Source: Kluyvera cryocrescens NBRC 102467 (GTDB taxonomy: Bacteria > Pseudomonadota > Gammaproteobacteria > Enterobacterales > Enterobacteriaceae). From it: a stretch of DNA of 64,000 nt. Each line of letters opens with the position of its first letter. The first letter of the stretch is position 1. Positions 10,809 to 19,778 of the stretch are shown here, one piece after another. The position numbers and the translations under genes are program-made. The notes under the pieces were generated by a model that saw only the letters and a program-made list of their open reading frames with translations, was not told where the DNA came from and did no database searches. Location of the stretch: the NCBI RefSeq assembly GCF_001571285.1, contig NZ_BCTM01000022.1:1-64000 (forward strand), given 5' to 3'.

Positions 10809-11591
10809 TTAAAATTCGATATTAAACAACTGTCTGGCGTTGCTGTCTGTGACGCCTTCCAGCCATTGTGCCTCTTCGCCTCGCCATTCGGCAACGCGCG
10901 CCAGAATATGCGGCACGAACGCCGGTTCATTACGACGCGATGCCGGTTTCGGTCTCATATCGCGCGGTAACAAGTACGGAGCATCGGTTTCCAGCAACAG
11001 ACGATCTGCCGGTATCATCGGCAGCAGCTCCCGGAGTTCCAGCCCTCGGCGCTCATCGCAGACCCAGCCGGTGATACCGATAAACATCCCATGGTCGAGA
11101 CACGCCTGTAGCTCATCCCGCGAGCCGGTAAAGCAGTGCAGCACGGCGCCCGGCAGATGATCAAGCCAGGGCTCCAGCAGCGCAAAAAAACGATCGTGCG
11201 CATCGCGACAGTGCAGGAATACCGGCATTCCCAGCTCGGCGGCTATCGCTAACTGGGCGCTAAACGCTGTTTCCTGCTCCGCAGGCGTTGAGAAATTACG
11301 GTTAAAGTCGAGGCCGCATTCACCCACCGCCACCACTTCCGGTTTGTTCACCAACGTATAGATTGCATCGGCCACATCCGGTGACCAACTGCTGCTATCG
11401 TGCGGGTGAACACCTGCGGTAGACCAGCAGCGTTCAAAACGTTCTGCCAGTCGCTGCGCTTCCTCGCTTTCATGACGATTGGTGCCGGTCAACAGCATGC
11501 CGTGTACGCCTGCCGCGTGGGCACGTGCGACAACCTCGTCGCGATCGCGAGAAAACTGTGAACTGGTTAGATTAACACCGATATCAAACAT
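10809..11591 (-). CDS. tatD: 3'-5' ssDNA/RNA exonuclease TatD
   Basis: TatD is a metal-dependent nuclease of the amidohydrolase superfamily, linked to DNA repair and degradation during oxidative stress. It is not needed for Tat export despite its place in the tat operon. Metal-site motifs are GVHPHDSS (about 63), [12 protein letters not shown] (about 90), [11 protein letters not shown] (about 125), [10 protein letters not shown] (about 150) and [13 protein letters not shown] (about 200). I take the ATG at 11591 (260 residues, family start [12 protein letters not shown]), which has GGGAG at a good distance. An in-frame ATG four codons earlier is the alternative. It lies 39 bases after tatC. 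Confidence 0.94.
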   Translation of the reverse strand: MFDIGVNLTSSQFSRDRDEVVARAHAAGVHGMLLTGTNRHESEEAQRLAERFERCWSTAGVHPHDSSSWSPDVADAIYTLVNKPEVVAVGECGLDFNRNFSTPAEQETAFSAQLAIAAELGMPVFLHCRDAHDRFFALLEPWLDHLPGAVLHCFTGSRDELQACLDHGMFIGITGWVCDERRGLELRELLPMIPADRLLLETDAPYLLPRDMRPKPASRRNEPAFVPHILARVAEWRGEEAQWLEGVTDSNARQLFNIEF

Positions 11592-11630
11592 CAGGGCTCC
11601 CATATGACAACCGCCCTAACGGGCGGTTGG

Positions 11631-12395
11631 TTATTCTTCTGTTTCTTCTGCTTCGGCGTCTTCATCACGCGTCGCTCGCTTCCCGGCGTAGAAGCGGGAG
11701 AAAAACAGCCCCACTTCAAACAGACAGTACATCGGGATGGCTAACAACGTCTGCGAGAACACATCCGGCGGCGTCAGCAGCATGCCAACCACGAAGGCAC
11801 CAACCAGCACGTACGGACGCTTTTTACGCAGATCGTCCGGCGTGGTCACGCCAACCCAGCACAGCAGCACAATCGCTACCGGTACTTCAAATGACACGCC
11901 AAACGCGATAAACAGCGACATCACGAAATCGAGATAGCTCTTGATATCCGTGGATACCAGTACCCCAACCGGTGCCGCGTGCGTCAGGAATCCAAACGCT
12001 AGCGGGAACACCACGAAGTAGGCAAACGCCATGCCGATATAAAACAGCAGAGTACTGGAGACCAGTAATGGCATCACCAGCCGGCGTTCGTGCTTGTACA
12101 GCGCGGGGGCGACAAACGCCCATACCTGATACAAAATCACCGGCGCGGAGAGGATCAGCGAAACCATAAACGTCAGCTTGATCGGCGTGAAAAACGGCGA
12201 TGCGACGTCGGTGGCGATCATTGTCGCCCCGTGCGGCAGCTGTTTAATCAGCGGTGCTGACACCAGCTGATAAATGTCGTTGGCGAAGTAAACCAACGCC
12301 AGAAAAATAACGATGACCGCAATGATGCTGTTCAGCAGACGCTTACGCAGCTCAATTAAATGAGCGATCAAGGGTTGAGTATCTTCTACGCTCAT
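11631..12395 (-). CDS. tatC: Sec-independent protein translocase subunit TatC
   Basis: TatC is the six-span inner-membrane core of the twin-arginine translocase and, with TatB, recognises the twin-arginine signal peptide. The 254-residue protein begins [22 protein letters not shown], the cytoplasmic signal-binding segment. The family signature region is [14 protein letters not shown] (near 95) and the conserved glutamate is in FGVSFEVPV (near 167). An acidic tail of E and D residues ends the protein. Its ATG overlaps the tatB stop by four bases, so the genes are translationally coupled. Confidence 0.96.
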   Translation of the reverse strand: MSVEDTQPLIAHLIELRKRLLNSIIAVIVIFLALVYFANDIYQLVSAPLIKQLPHGATMIATDVASPFFTPIKLTFMVSLILSAPVILYQVWAFVAPALYKHERRLVMPLLVSSTLLFYIGMAFAYFVVFPLAFGFLTHAAPVGVLVSTDIKSYLDFVMSLFIAFGVSFEVPVAIVLLCWVGVTTPDDLRKKRPYVLVGAFVVGMLLTPPDVFSQTLLAIPMYCLFEVGLFFSRFYAGKRATRDEDAEAEETEE

Positions 12396-12928
12396 GTTGA
12401 CGATTTATCACTCGATGCGGGGGATGAATCAGGAACGGCAGCCGCAGAAACTTTCTCTTTCTCGACCGGTTTGGCCGCTTCCGCGGCGGGTGCCGGGGCT
12501 TCTGCCGGTGACGAAACCGGCTCGTCAGCGTGCGCCGGCTGCGGCTCTGTCGCGGCCGGCTGCGCGGCGTCCTTATCCTTCACCACAGGGTTATGGATAG
12601 TATTGGCCTCATCACTCGCCTTTTCAGGATCGTGCGCAGAGTAAGAACGCTTCATCGACTCAGCCGCTTCACGCAGCTCATCCATCGAAGCCTTCAGCTC
12701 AGGCGTCAGGCTATCCAGACTCGCTTTCTCCACTTTCTTCAGGCTATCCTGAAATTCCTGGAGTTTAAGCTCCTGCGTCAGCTCATTTTGTACGGTTGTT
12801 GCCAGCGAGCGCAGCGCCCGGATCCAGCCAACAACCGTCTTCACTGCAACCGGCAGACGTTTTGGCCCCAATACCACGAGGCCAATAACAAACACCAGCA
12901 GCAGTTCACTGAAACCAATATCAAACAC
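12392..12928 (-). CDS. tatB: Sec-independent protein translocase subunit TatB
   Basis: TatB joins TatC to form the signal-peptide receptor of the Tat export system. The 178-residue protein has one N-terminal transmembrane helix with the conserved glutamate ([21 protein letters not shown]) and the glycine-proline hinge LGPKRLP. An amphipathic and coiled helix follows to about residue 95, then a low-complexity tail rich in A, P, E and S, which is typical and variable in length (E. coli TatB is 171). It lies 3 bases after tatA and overlaps tatC by 4 bases. Confidence 0.95.
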   Translation of the reverse strand: MFDIGFSELLLVFVIGLVVLGPKRLPVAVKTVVGWIRALRSLATTVQNELTQELKLQEFQDSLKKVEKASLDSLTPELKASMDELREAAESMKRSYSAHDPEKASDEANTIHNPVVKDKDAAQPAATEPQPAHADEPVSSPAEAPAPAAEAAKPVEKEKVSAAAVPDSSPASSDKSST

Positions 12929-12931
12929 GAA

Positions 12932-13186
12932 TTACACCTGCTCGTTGTCGTGGCGTTTCGCTTCGTCTTTCTTCGCACTTTCCTGCTTATCAGTAATTGA
13001 TTGCGCAGTGAAATCTGCATCTTGGCTCGGCTTCTCTTTTTTGTCGTCTTCATCACCCATGGCTTTCTTAAAGCCTTTGATGGACGCGCCTAAATCCGAC
13101 CCCAGTGAGCTCAGCTTTTTAGTCCCAAAAAGCAGAACCACGATAACGACGATAATCAGCAACTGCCAAATACTAATACCACCCAT
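12932..13186 (-). CDS. tatA: Sec-independent protein translocase subunit TatA
   Basis: TatA multimerises to form the protein-conducting element of the Tat system. The 84-residue protein starts [21 protein letters not shown], a single membrane helix with the essential polar glutamine at position 8. It continues with the hinge and amphipathic helix ([20 protein letters not shown]) and a charged tail. It is the first tat gene, 76 bases after the ubiB stop. That gap could hold a tat promoter, but none is obvious enough for me to place. Confidence 0.95.
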   Translation of the reverse strand: MGGISIWQLLIIVVIVVLLFGTKKLSSLGSDLGASIKGFKKAMGDEDDKKEKPSQDADFTAQSITDKQESAKKDEAKRHDNEQV

Positions 13187-13262
13187 ACATGTTCCTCTGA
13201 TAGATGATGAAATAATCAGCGCGCATTATACGTTATGCAGCGCCCTGTTAGCGACGCAAAAA

Positions 13263-14903
13263 TCAGCGCGTCTTTCGCCAGCCTGCAAGCCATACCACCA
13301 ATCCTCCGGCCATAAGCCATGCGGGTGTCAGGCCCCATTCCGGGCGGTAAACCAGTAATACTGTACCGCTCAGGAGTAAAACCGCGCCTATACCAAAGAG
13401 ATAACGCGACTGCCCCTGTCGGGTATGATGCGTTGCCATATCCTGCGAAATTTTCGCAAGACTGGCCTGCATTTGCTTGCTCTGGCGCAGACTGTCATAC
13501 ACCAGCTCCGGTAATTCCGGCATTTTTTCGATCCAGAACGGCGCTTTATCTTTCAACGCGCGGAACAGCGCCGGAATACCGACCTGATCCTTAATCCAGG
13601 ATTCGAGGAATGGTTTTGCCGTCTTCCATAAATCTAACTGAGGATAGAGCTGACGTCCTACCCCTTCTACGTAAAGTAATGTCTTTTGCAGTAACACCAG
13701 CTGTGGCTGGACTTCCATATTGAAGCGCCGCGCGGTGTTAAACAGATTCAGCAGCACGTGGCCAAACGAGATTTCGGCCAGCGGTTTTTCGAAGATAGGT
13801 TCGCACACGGTACGGATAGCAAACTCAAACTCTTCGACGTTGGTATCCGCAGGCACCCAGCCGGAGTCAACGTGCAGCTCGGCGACTTTGCGATAGTCAC
13901 GGTTGAAGAAAGCGATGAAGTTCTCTGCCAGATAGCGCTTATCGTCTTTATTCAGAGAGCCAACGATACCGCAGTCAATGCCGATATACTGTGGGTCTTC
14001 AGGGTGCTCGTAGCTCACAAAAATATTGCCGGGGTGCATGTCGGCATGGAAAAAACTGTCGCGGAATACCTGAGTAAAGAACACCTGTACGCCGCGCTCT
14101 GCCAGCAGCTGCATGTTGGTATTCTGCTTTTCAAGCGTCTCAATATCCGACACCGGAATACCGTAAATGCGCTCCATCACCAGCATATCGACGCGGCAGT
14201 AGTCGGAATACACTTCCGGTACATACAGCATCGGGCTATTTTCGAAGTTACGACGCAGCTGGATGGCATTCGCCGCTTCACGCAGCAGGTTCAGTTCATC
14301 GAGCAGCGTTTTTTCATAGTCGCGAACAACCTCTACAGGGCGTAGACGGCGTCCATCCGGCAGCAGGCGAGGCACCCAGCGCGCCAAACGGTAGATAAGC
14401 TTCATGTCCGCCTTGATGATAGGCAGGATGTCCGGGCGGATCACCTTGATAACCACTTCCCGGCCATTCTCTTTTAAGCGCGCAGTGTGTACCTGGGCAA
14501 TTGACGCCGAAGCCAGCGGTTCGATGTCAAAATCGTCAAACCAACTTTCGACGGGAATATCCCCCATCGACTTTTCAATTTGCTGTTTTGCTAACCTGCC
14601 ATCGAACGGCGCGACGCGATCCTGCAACATCACCAGTTGATCTGCGATATTAGGCGGGAAAAGGTCACGACGGGTAGACAACATCTGACCAAACTTGATC
14701 CACACTGGACCAAGCTCCTGCAGCGCCAAACGCAGACGTTCTCCGAGGGGTTTATTTTTGTGGCGATTTGGCATCCAAAACAGCAGCCGACGCCCGATGC
14801 GCAGCGGCAGCGTGATACGCATTTTGGGAATGAGCTCATCAAGCCCGTAGCTCAAAAAGGTGTGGATGATAAAATACAGGCGCCGTAATTCTCCTGGCGT
14901 CAT
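13263..14903 (-). CDS. ubiB: Ubiquinone biosynthesis atypical kinase/ATPase UbiB
   Basis: UbiB (ADCK/COQ8 family) is needed for ubiquinone synthesis and is thought to act as an ATPase helping lipophilic intermediates reach the Ubi enzyme complex. The 546-residue protein has the family KxGQ motif ([14 protein letters not shown], near residue 70), the A-rich loop ASASIAQVH (near 130), the lysine of VVIKVIRP and the catalytic segment [13 protein letters not shown] (near 290). Two hydrophobic helices close the C terminus (about 497-540). Its start overlaps the ubiJ stop by four bases. Confidence 0.96.
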   Translation of the reverse strand: MTPGELRRLYFIIHTFLSYGLDELIPKMRITLPLRIGRRLLFWMPNRHKNKPLGERLRLALQELGPVWIKFGQMLSTRRDLFPPNIADQLVMLQDRVAPFDGRLAKQQIEKSMGDIPVESWFDDFDIEPLASASIAQVHTARLKENGREVVIKVIRPDILPIIKADMKLIYRLARWVPRLLPDGRRLRPVEVVRDYEKTLLDELNLLREAANAIQLRRNFENSPMLYVPEVYSDYCRVDMLVMERIYGIPVSDIETLEKQNTNMQLLAERGVQVFFTQVFRDSFFHADMHPGNIFVSYEHPEDPQYIGIDCGIVGSLNKDDKRYLAENFIAFFNRDYRKVAELHVDSGWVPADTNVEEFEFAIRTVCEPIFEKPLAEISFGHVLLNLFNTARRFNMEVQPQLVLLQKTLLYVEGVGRQLYPQLDLWKTAKPFLESWIKDQVGIPALFRALKDKAPFWIEKMPELPELVYDSLRQSKQMQASLAKISQDMATHHTRQGQSRYLFGIGAVLLLSGTVLLVYRPEWGLTPAWLMAGGLVVWLAGWRKTR

Positions 14904-15505
14904 TTCCCCTCCAGTTTTTCCAACCGTTTGGTCAGGGCGGCAAGCTCGCGCTCAACGGCCATCGTTTCTTCAGCAAACCAGGCGATTTCCAGCGCACCCG
15001 GTGCAAGGCGCCACTCTTCAGTCAGCGTTTCTGCAACGTAGCGCTGCTGACGTGCCAGCCCCTGCTGTAAAAATTTTGCCCCGCCGCGCAGAAATTTACT
15101 CACTCCCTCGGCGGCAATATCGCCGGTATAGGGCGCCAGCAGTTCTGCGGGATCAAACTCAGCCAGATCGGCCAGCGAGACCAGGTTTTGTACCACCTGG
15201 AGGTCGCCCTGCACTTCAAGATCGTTATTGCGGATCAGCGCAGTCAGCTGCTGACGGTTTCGCAGCTGCGGTAATACGCTGACGCGAGTGATCACCGTGC
15301 AATCTGCCTCACCTTCCCACGCGCCCAGCACATCAACCTGACGCTCGCTAAAGACGAGCACCAGCGGCGATGAGAACTCTTTGAGCTCAATGCGCAGCAC
15401 TTTGCCAATCAGACGCTGGCGAGCAGGCTTTAAGGCCTTTTCCCGCCAAAGCAGCGTATTTATGGCGGTCTCAATGCTGCCGGTCACTAAGGGTTTTAAA
15501 GGCAT
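14900..15505 (-). CDS. ubiJ: Ubiquinone biosynthesis accessory factor UbiJ
   Basis: UbiJ is a non-enzymatic accessory protein with an SCP2 lipid-binding domain. Together with UbiK it scaffolds the soluble ubiquinone biosynthesis complex. The 201-residue protein shows the SCP2 domain in its first half ([21 protein letters not shown] onward) and a short coiled segment at the C terminus ([18 protein letters not shown]) fitting a UbiK-binding helix. Length equals E. coli UbiJ (formerly YigP). A small RNA, EsrE, has been reported from the 3' part of this gene in E. coli, but I cannot confirm one here. It lies between ubiE and ubiB. Confidence 0.94.
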   Translation of the reverse strand: MPLKPLVTGSIETAINTLLWREKALKPARQRLIGKVLRIELKEFSSPLVLVFSERQVDVLGAWEGEADCTVITRVSVLPQLRNRQQLTALIRNNDLEVQGDLQVVQNLVSLADLAEFDPAELLAPYTGDIAAEGVSKFLRGGAKFLQQGLARQQRYVAETLTEEWRLAPGALEIAWFAEETMAVERELAALTKRLEKLEGK

Positions 15506-15518
15506 AGCAGCACCTCAA

Positions 15519-16274
15519 TCAGAATTTATAACCACGATGCAGCGCAACAATCCCGGCGGTCAGGTTGTAGTAATCCACGTTTTCCAGGCCCGCATCCTGC
15601 ATCATCTCTTTGAGCGTTTCCTGATTTGGGTGCATACGGATGGACTCGGCCAGATAGCGGTAGCTGTCCGCGTCGTTCGCCACCATTTCACCAATGCGCG
15701 GCAGAATGTGGAACGAATAGGCGTCGTAGGCTTTGCTCAGCGGGTCGATAATCGGTTTGGAGAACTCAAGAACCAGCAGGCGACCACCCGGCTTCAGCAC
15801 GCGGTACATGGAACGCAGCGCTTTATCTTTATCGGTGACGTTACGCAGGCCAAAGGAGATGGTGATGCAGTCGAAGGTATTGTCCGGGAACGGCAGCGCT
15901 TCCGCATTCGCCTGTACGTATTCGACGTTGCCAACGACGCCGATGTTACGCAGTTTTTCGCGCCCCATCTTCAGCATGGAGTCGTTAATATCGGCCAGAA
16001 CTACGCGCCCGGTTTCGCCCACCATACGCGAGAATTTCGCCGTCAGGTCGCCCGTGCCGCCCGCCAGATCGAGAACTGTCTGTCCACGGCGCACGCCGCT
16101 GCAATCAATGGTAAAACGCTTCCAGAGACGATGAATACCGAATGACATCAGGTCATTCATAACATCGTATTTTGCGGCGACAGAATGGAATACATGCGCC
16201 ACCATGTCTACCTTCTGATCTTTGGCAATTGTTTGAAAGCCAAAGTGCGTCGTTTCTTGTGAATCCTCAACCAT
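15519..16274 (-). CDS. ubiE: Ubiquinone/menaquinone C-methyltransferase UbiE
   Basis: UbiE is the S-adenosylmethionine-dependent C-methyltransferase for both ubiquinone (demethoxyubiquinol) and menaquinone (demethylmenaquinol). The 251-residue protein has the class I SAM-binding motif [12 protein letters not shown] (near residue 66), the acidic end of strand 2 in [11 protein letters not shown], and the family blocks [18 protein letters not shown] and [12 protein letters not shown]. Length equals E. coli UbiE. It heads the ubiE-ubiJ-ubiB run, which leads directly into the tat genes on the same strand. Confidence 0.97.
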   Translation of the reverse strand: MVEDSQETTHFGFQTIAKDQKVDMVAHVFHSVAAKYDVMNDLMSFGIHRLWKRFTIDCSGVRRGQTVLDLAGGTGDLTAKFSRMVGETGRVVLADINDSMLKMGREKLRNIGVVGNVEYVQANAEALPFPDNTFDCITISFGLRNVTDKDKALRSMYRVLKPGGRLLVLEFSKPIIDPLSKAYDAYSFHILPRIGEMVANDADSYRYLAESIRMHPNQETLKEMMQDAGLENVDYYNLTAGIVALHRGYKF

Positions 16275-16374
16275 CTCTATGCCTGCTTATCAAGAAAATG
16301 TTCATGGAGTGTAACAGATTGGGCCCGATTGCCCTACGATTCCACCCCGTTACGAAATCCGTCTTGTCGCTGCA

Positions 16375-17784
16375 TTAGCGACGCTGTTCCGCTAACGGAT
16401 TACCCTCATTCAACGGTTCGTCGTCGCGCAGCCGGAACTCATCATCCTGCGATGTCGCCTGCTCGACCAGATCCGGATTTATCTCGCGCTTCACCTCAAC
16501 ACCAAGATGGCGGAACGCTTCTGCCTGAGCCAACAGATTGCCGCGGCCGGAGGTGAGCTTTTTCATCGCCTGGCGGTAGTTGTCCTGAGCCTTATCGAGG
16601 CTTTGCCCGATGGACGACATATCATCAACGAACAGGCGCATTTTGTCATATAAGCGGCTGGCACGTTCAGCAATATGTTGCGCATTTCGGCTTTGATGCT
16701 CATAGCGCCACAGGTTAGCAATCGTGCGCAGCGCCACCAGCAGCGTCGTTGGGCTCACCAGCATAATATTATTTTTTAGCGCTTCGCTAATTAGCTCTGG
16801 TTGCCTATCCAGCGCCAGTAAAAACGCCGGCTCAACGGGAATAAACATCAGCACGTAGTCCAGCGATCGCAGCCCCGGCAACTGCTGGTAGTCTTTGCGC
16901 CCCAGCAGACGGATATGGTTACGCACCGCCGCAATGTGCTCCTGCAGCGCGACTTCGCGGGTATAGTCATCTTCAGCATTGAAATAGCGCTCGTAGGCCA
17001 CCAGCGTCATTTTGGCATCGACCACCACATCCTTGCGATGCGGCAAACGGACGATCACATCCGGCTGCATACGGGCGTTGGCATCCGTATTGATGCTGAC
17101 CTGGGTTTCATACTCATGCCCTTCACGTAGCCCGGAAGCCTCCAGCACGCGAGTCAGCACCACTTCACCCCAGTTGCCCTGGGTTTTATTATCACCTTTC
17201 AGCGCCCGGGTCAGGTTCACGGCTTCTTGTGCCATCTGGGCATTCAGCTGCTGCAGGTTACGAATTTCATGCGCCAATGTATGGCGTTCGCGCGCCTCCT
17301 GGCCGAAGCTATCCTGAACCTGGCGGCGGAAGCCATCCAACTGCTCACGCAGCGGCGTCAGCAGGCCCTGCAAGCTCTGGCGATTTTGCTCATCAACGCG
17401 GCGGTTACTCTGTTCAAAGATACGATTAGCCAGATTTTCAAACTGCTCACTCAAACGCTGCTCGCTGTTGAGCATCAGTCGATATTTTTCGTCACCGTGC
17501 TGGCGGGTGGTTTCCAACAGCGTCGTCACCTCCCGGAGATCGACCTCCAGCGAAGAGTTGAGCTCCCGCAGGCTGCGTAGCTCGTTATTGAGCAGTTCAC
17601 ACTCTTCTCGCCAGTGGGCATTCTGGGCGATTTGCTGTTTCGCCGCACTCAGTTCACCGTACACATCGCGTTCTTCCGCAAGCTGTTCGGCCCGCTGCTG
17701 CGCCACGCGATAGCTCGCTGCCAGCCAGCCAATCGCCATGCCTGCCAGCGCCACCAACGCATAAATCACCACGGCAATATCCAC
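16375..17784 (-). CDS. rmuC: DNA recombination protein RmuC
   Basis: RmuC limits recombination between inverted repeats and has a nuclease-like domain. Its biochemical activity is poorly defined. The 469-residue protein starts with a membrane-anchor helix (IAVVIYALVALAGMAIGWLAA), followed by a long coiled coil rich in E, Q, L and R to about residue 190. The conserved RmuC domain follows with TQGNWGEVVLTRVLEASGLREG, PDVIVRLPHRKDVVVDAKM (restriction-endonuclease-like D and K residues) and VSPTTLLVALRTI. It is about 6 residues shorter than E. coli RmuC. It lies 100 bases upstream of ubiE on the same strand. Confidence 0.94.
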   Translation of the reverse strand: MDIAVVIYALVALAGMAIGWLAASYRVAQQRAEQLAEERDVYGELSAAKQQIAQNAHWREECELLNNELRSLRELNSSLEVDLREVTTLLETTRQHGDEKYRLMLNSEQRLSEQFENLANRIFEQSNRRVDEQNRQSLQGLLTPLREQLDGFRRQVQDSFGQEARERHTLAHEIRNLQQLNAQMAQEAVNLTRALKGDNKTQGNWGEVVLTRVLEASGLREGHEYETQVSINTDANARMQPDVIVRLPHRKDVVVDAKMTLVAYERYFNAEDDYTREVALQEHIAAVRNHIRLLGRKDYQQLPGLRSLDYVLMFIPVEPAFLLALDRQPELISEALKNNIMLVSPTTLLVALRTIANLWRYEHQSRNAQHIAERASRLYDKMRLFVDDMSSIGQSLDKAQDNYRQAMKKLTSGRGNLLAQAEAFRHLGVEVKREINPDLVEQATSQDDEFRLRDDEPLNEGNPLAEQRR

Positions 17785-17878
17785 AACGCCCCCTGATTGA
17801 ATCCGTTATCTGCACAAAAATAGAATTGTGCTGTATAAACGTCCAGTTTTAAAGCAGTTTCCTGCGAAGCGCGATGCA

Positions 17879-17908
17879 AAAAGAAAAAGGCCGAACGAGT
17901 CGGCCTTT
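17879..17908 (-). terminator. Intrinsic terminator of udp
   Basis: AAAGGCCGA (17886-17894) pairs with TCGGCCTTT (17900-17908) around a five-base loop. On the minus strand it is followed by TTTTTCTT. It lies 17 bases beyond the udp stop codon. Confidence 0.8.
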
Positions 17909-17925
17909 TATCAAGGAAGGAGAAA

Positions 17926-18687
17926 CTACAGCAGGCGACGCGCGGCTTCTACCACGATTTTCACCGCATGACTTTCGGTTTGCTTCATGGTTTCAGCGTT
18001 AGGAATTTCCTGCTGGGTACGGTTGACGATAACGCCAGCGACCATACCCGCACGCAGACCCTGGCTCGAGCACATGGTCAGCAGGGTGGCCGATTCCATT
18101 TCGTAGTTCATCACACCCATTGACTGCCACTCTTCCATCGAGCCTTTGAAGTTACGCACGACGCGGCCGGAGAAGGTGTCATAGCGCTCCTGGCCCGGGT
18201 AGAAGGTGTCAGAAGAGGCGGTGACGCCCACGTGGGTCGTTGCGCCAACGGCTTTCGCCGCTTCCACCAGCGCGGTGGTACAGGCAAAGTCGGCTACCGC
18301 TGGATATTCCATTGGTGCAAAGTGCAGGCTCGCGCCATCAAGACGCACGGACGCGGTGGTCACCAGCACGTCACCAACGTTGATATGCGGCTGAATGGCA
18401 CCGGTGGTACCAACACGCAGGAAGGTGCGAATACCCAGCTGCGCCAGTTCTTCCACGGCGATCGAGGTGGATGGGCCACCAATACCGGTTGAGCAGACGA
18501 TCACTGACTTGCCATCAAGTTCAGCGCGCCAGGAGGTAAATTCACGATGAGATGCCAGTTTTACCGGCTTTTCCATCAGCGCGGCGATCTTTTCCACACG
18601 CTCCGGGTCACCGGGGACGATAGCCAGCGTAGCCCCTTGTAAATCGTTTTTAGTGAGGCCGAGATGAAAAACATCAGACTTGGACAT
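17926..18687 (-). CDS. udp: Uridine phosphorylase Udp
   Basis: Udp catalyses the reversible phosphorolysis of uridine to uracil and ribose-1-phosphate in pyrimidine salvage. The 253-residue protein is a standard nucleoside phosphorylase of the PNP/UDP family. Motifs are [13 protein letters not shown] (phosphate and ribose site), [15 protein letters not shown], and [11 protein letters not shown] with the phosphate-binding arginine (near 91). [24 protein letters not shown] (near 195) carries the ribose-binding glutamate. Length equals E. coli Udp. Two CRP sites 52 bases apart lie upstream, the arrangement that in E. coli gives combined CRP/CytR control, and a terminator follows the gene. Confidence 0.97.
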   Translation of the reverse strand: MSKSDVFHLGLTKNDLQGATLAIVPGDPERVEKIAALMEKPVKLASHREFTSWRAELDGKSVIVCSTGIGGPSTSIAVEELAQLGIRTFLRVGTTGAIQPHINVGDVLVTTASVRLDGASLHFAPMEYPAVADFACTTALVEAAKAVGATTHVGVTASSDTFYPGQERYDTFSGRVVRNFKGSMEEWQSMGVMNYEMESATLLTMCSSQGLRAGMVAGVIVNRTQQEIPNAETMKQTESHAVKIVVEAARRLL

Positions 18688-18757
18688 AAAGAACTCCTCT
18701 GTGGTTCAGTTTTGTCAGAAGAAGCAAAAATGTACTTTATAGAAGACCACGACTCTT

Positions 18758-18779
18758 TTTCGTGACTACCATCACTAAG
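18758..18779 (-). promoter_or_regulatory. CRP site (promoter-proximal) of udp
   Basis: CGTGA (18761-18765) and TCACT (18772-18776) are separated by six bases and centred at 18768.5. A TATAAA-like -10 lies at 18741-18736 on the minus strand. This places the CRP site near -41.5, the class II position found at E. coli udp. Confidence 0.7.
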
Positions 18780-18809
18780 GACTAAAATTATTACATTAAA
18801 TTCCACGCA

Positions 18810-18831
18810 ATTAGTGATTAACATCACACTA
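18810..18831 (-). promoter_or_regulatory. CRP site (promoter-distal) of udp
   Basis: AGTGA (18813-18817), six bases, then TCACA (18824-18828), centred at 18820.5. It is exactly 52 bases from the proximal site, as at E. coli udp (-93.5 and -41.5). CytR would bind between the two, although I could not identify its operator. Confidence 0.75.
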
Positions 18832-18924
18832 ACAAGTTATTGTGATCGTCTGCTGCACAAAATTACGCCGTATTGAGGCACTGTGATTCTGCTATGAGTT
18901 CATTTCAAGGGTACGGAGAATGCC

Positions 18925-19737
18925 ATGACAATCAACAAACAACCTGGATTTGCACCTGCTGCTTCACCTCATGCCTCAACCACCGTCCATACGCCCGAAG
19001 AGGCCATCACGGCGGGAGAAACCTCCATTCCCTCACAGGGGGATACGCTGCCGGCTTATCACGCCCGTCCCAAACATAGCGATGCGCCTCTCCCGGTAAT
19101 CATCGTAGTGCAGGAGATTTTTGGCGTCCACGAACACATCCGCGATATCTGTCGTCGTCTGGCGCTGGAGGGCTACCTGGCTATCGCACCGGAACTCTAC
19201 TTCCGCCAGGGCGACCCCGATGATTACGATGATATCCCGACGCTATTCAGTAGCCTGGTGACGAAAGTGCCTGACGCACAGGTGCTGGGCGATCTCGACC
19301 ACGTCGCCAGTTGGGCTGCGCGTCACGGCGGCGACGCTAACCGTCTGTCGGTGACCGGCTTTTGCTGGGGTGGGCGTATAGCATGGCTGTATGCGGCGCA
19401 TAACCCACAGCTCAAAGCGGCGGTAGCCTGGTACGGCCGTCTGACCGGCGATAAAACGTTGAACAGCCCGAAGAATCCGGTCGATGTTGCGGTCGATTTG
19501 AGTGCGCCAGTACTAGGACTGTACGGCGGTCAGGATAGCGGAATCTCTCTCGAATCGGTGGAGACCATGCGCCAGGCGCTGCGTGCGGCCAATGCAAAAG
19601 CAGAAATTGTCGTTTATCCGGAGGCCGGCCACGCGTTTAACGCGGACTACCGCCCGAGCTATCATGAGGAGTCGGCCAAAGACGGCTGGCAGAGAATGCT
19701 GGCGTGGTTTGCGCAGTATGCCGGGAAAAAGAGTTAA
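18925..19737 (+). CDS. ysgA: Dienelactone hydrolase family protein YsgA (DlhH)
   Basis: The 270-residue protein is an alpha/beta hydrolase of the dienelactone hydrolase family. The cysteine nucleophile is in VTGFCWGGRIAWLY (near residue 150), the aspartate lies near LYGGQDSGI (about 200) and the histidine in YPEAGHAFNADYRPSY (about 233). The oxyanion region is VVQEIFGVHEHIRDICRRLA (near 65). The physiological substrate in enterobacteria is not known. The ATG at 18925 is preceded by ACGGAG. It is divergent from udp across 237 bases and shares a bidirectional terminator with metE. Confidence 0.92.
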   Translation: MTINKQPGFAPAASPHASTTVHTPEEAITAGETSIPSQGDTLPAYHARPKHSDAPLPVIIVVQEIFGVHEHIRDICRRLALEGYLAIAPELYFRQGDPDDYDDIPTLFSSLVTKVPDAQVLGDLDHVASWAARHGGDANRLSVTGFCWGGRIAWLYAAHNPQLKAAVAWYGRLTGDKTLNSPKNPVDVAVDLSAPVLGLYGGQDSGISLESVETMRQALRAANAKAEIVVYPEAGHAFNADYRPSYHEESAKDGWQRMLAWFAQYAGKKS

Positions 19738-19750
19738 CCACTGAAACGTA

Positions 19751-19774
19751 AAACGGAGGCTTTCGCCTCCGTTT
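19751..19774. terminator. Bidirectional terminator between ysgA and metE
   Basis: AAACGGAGGC (19751-19760) is perfectly complementary to GCCTCCGTTT (19765-19774) around a four-base loop. T-rich sequence follows on both strands (TTTATTGTT rightward, TTTTACGTTTC leftward), so it can serve both converging genes. Confidence 0.8.
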
Positions 19775-19778
19775 ATTG

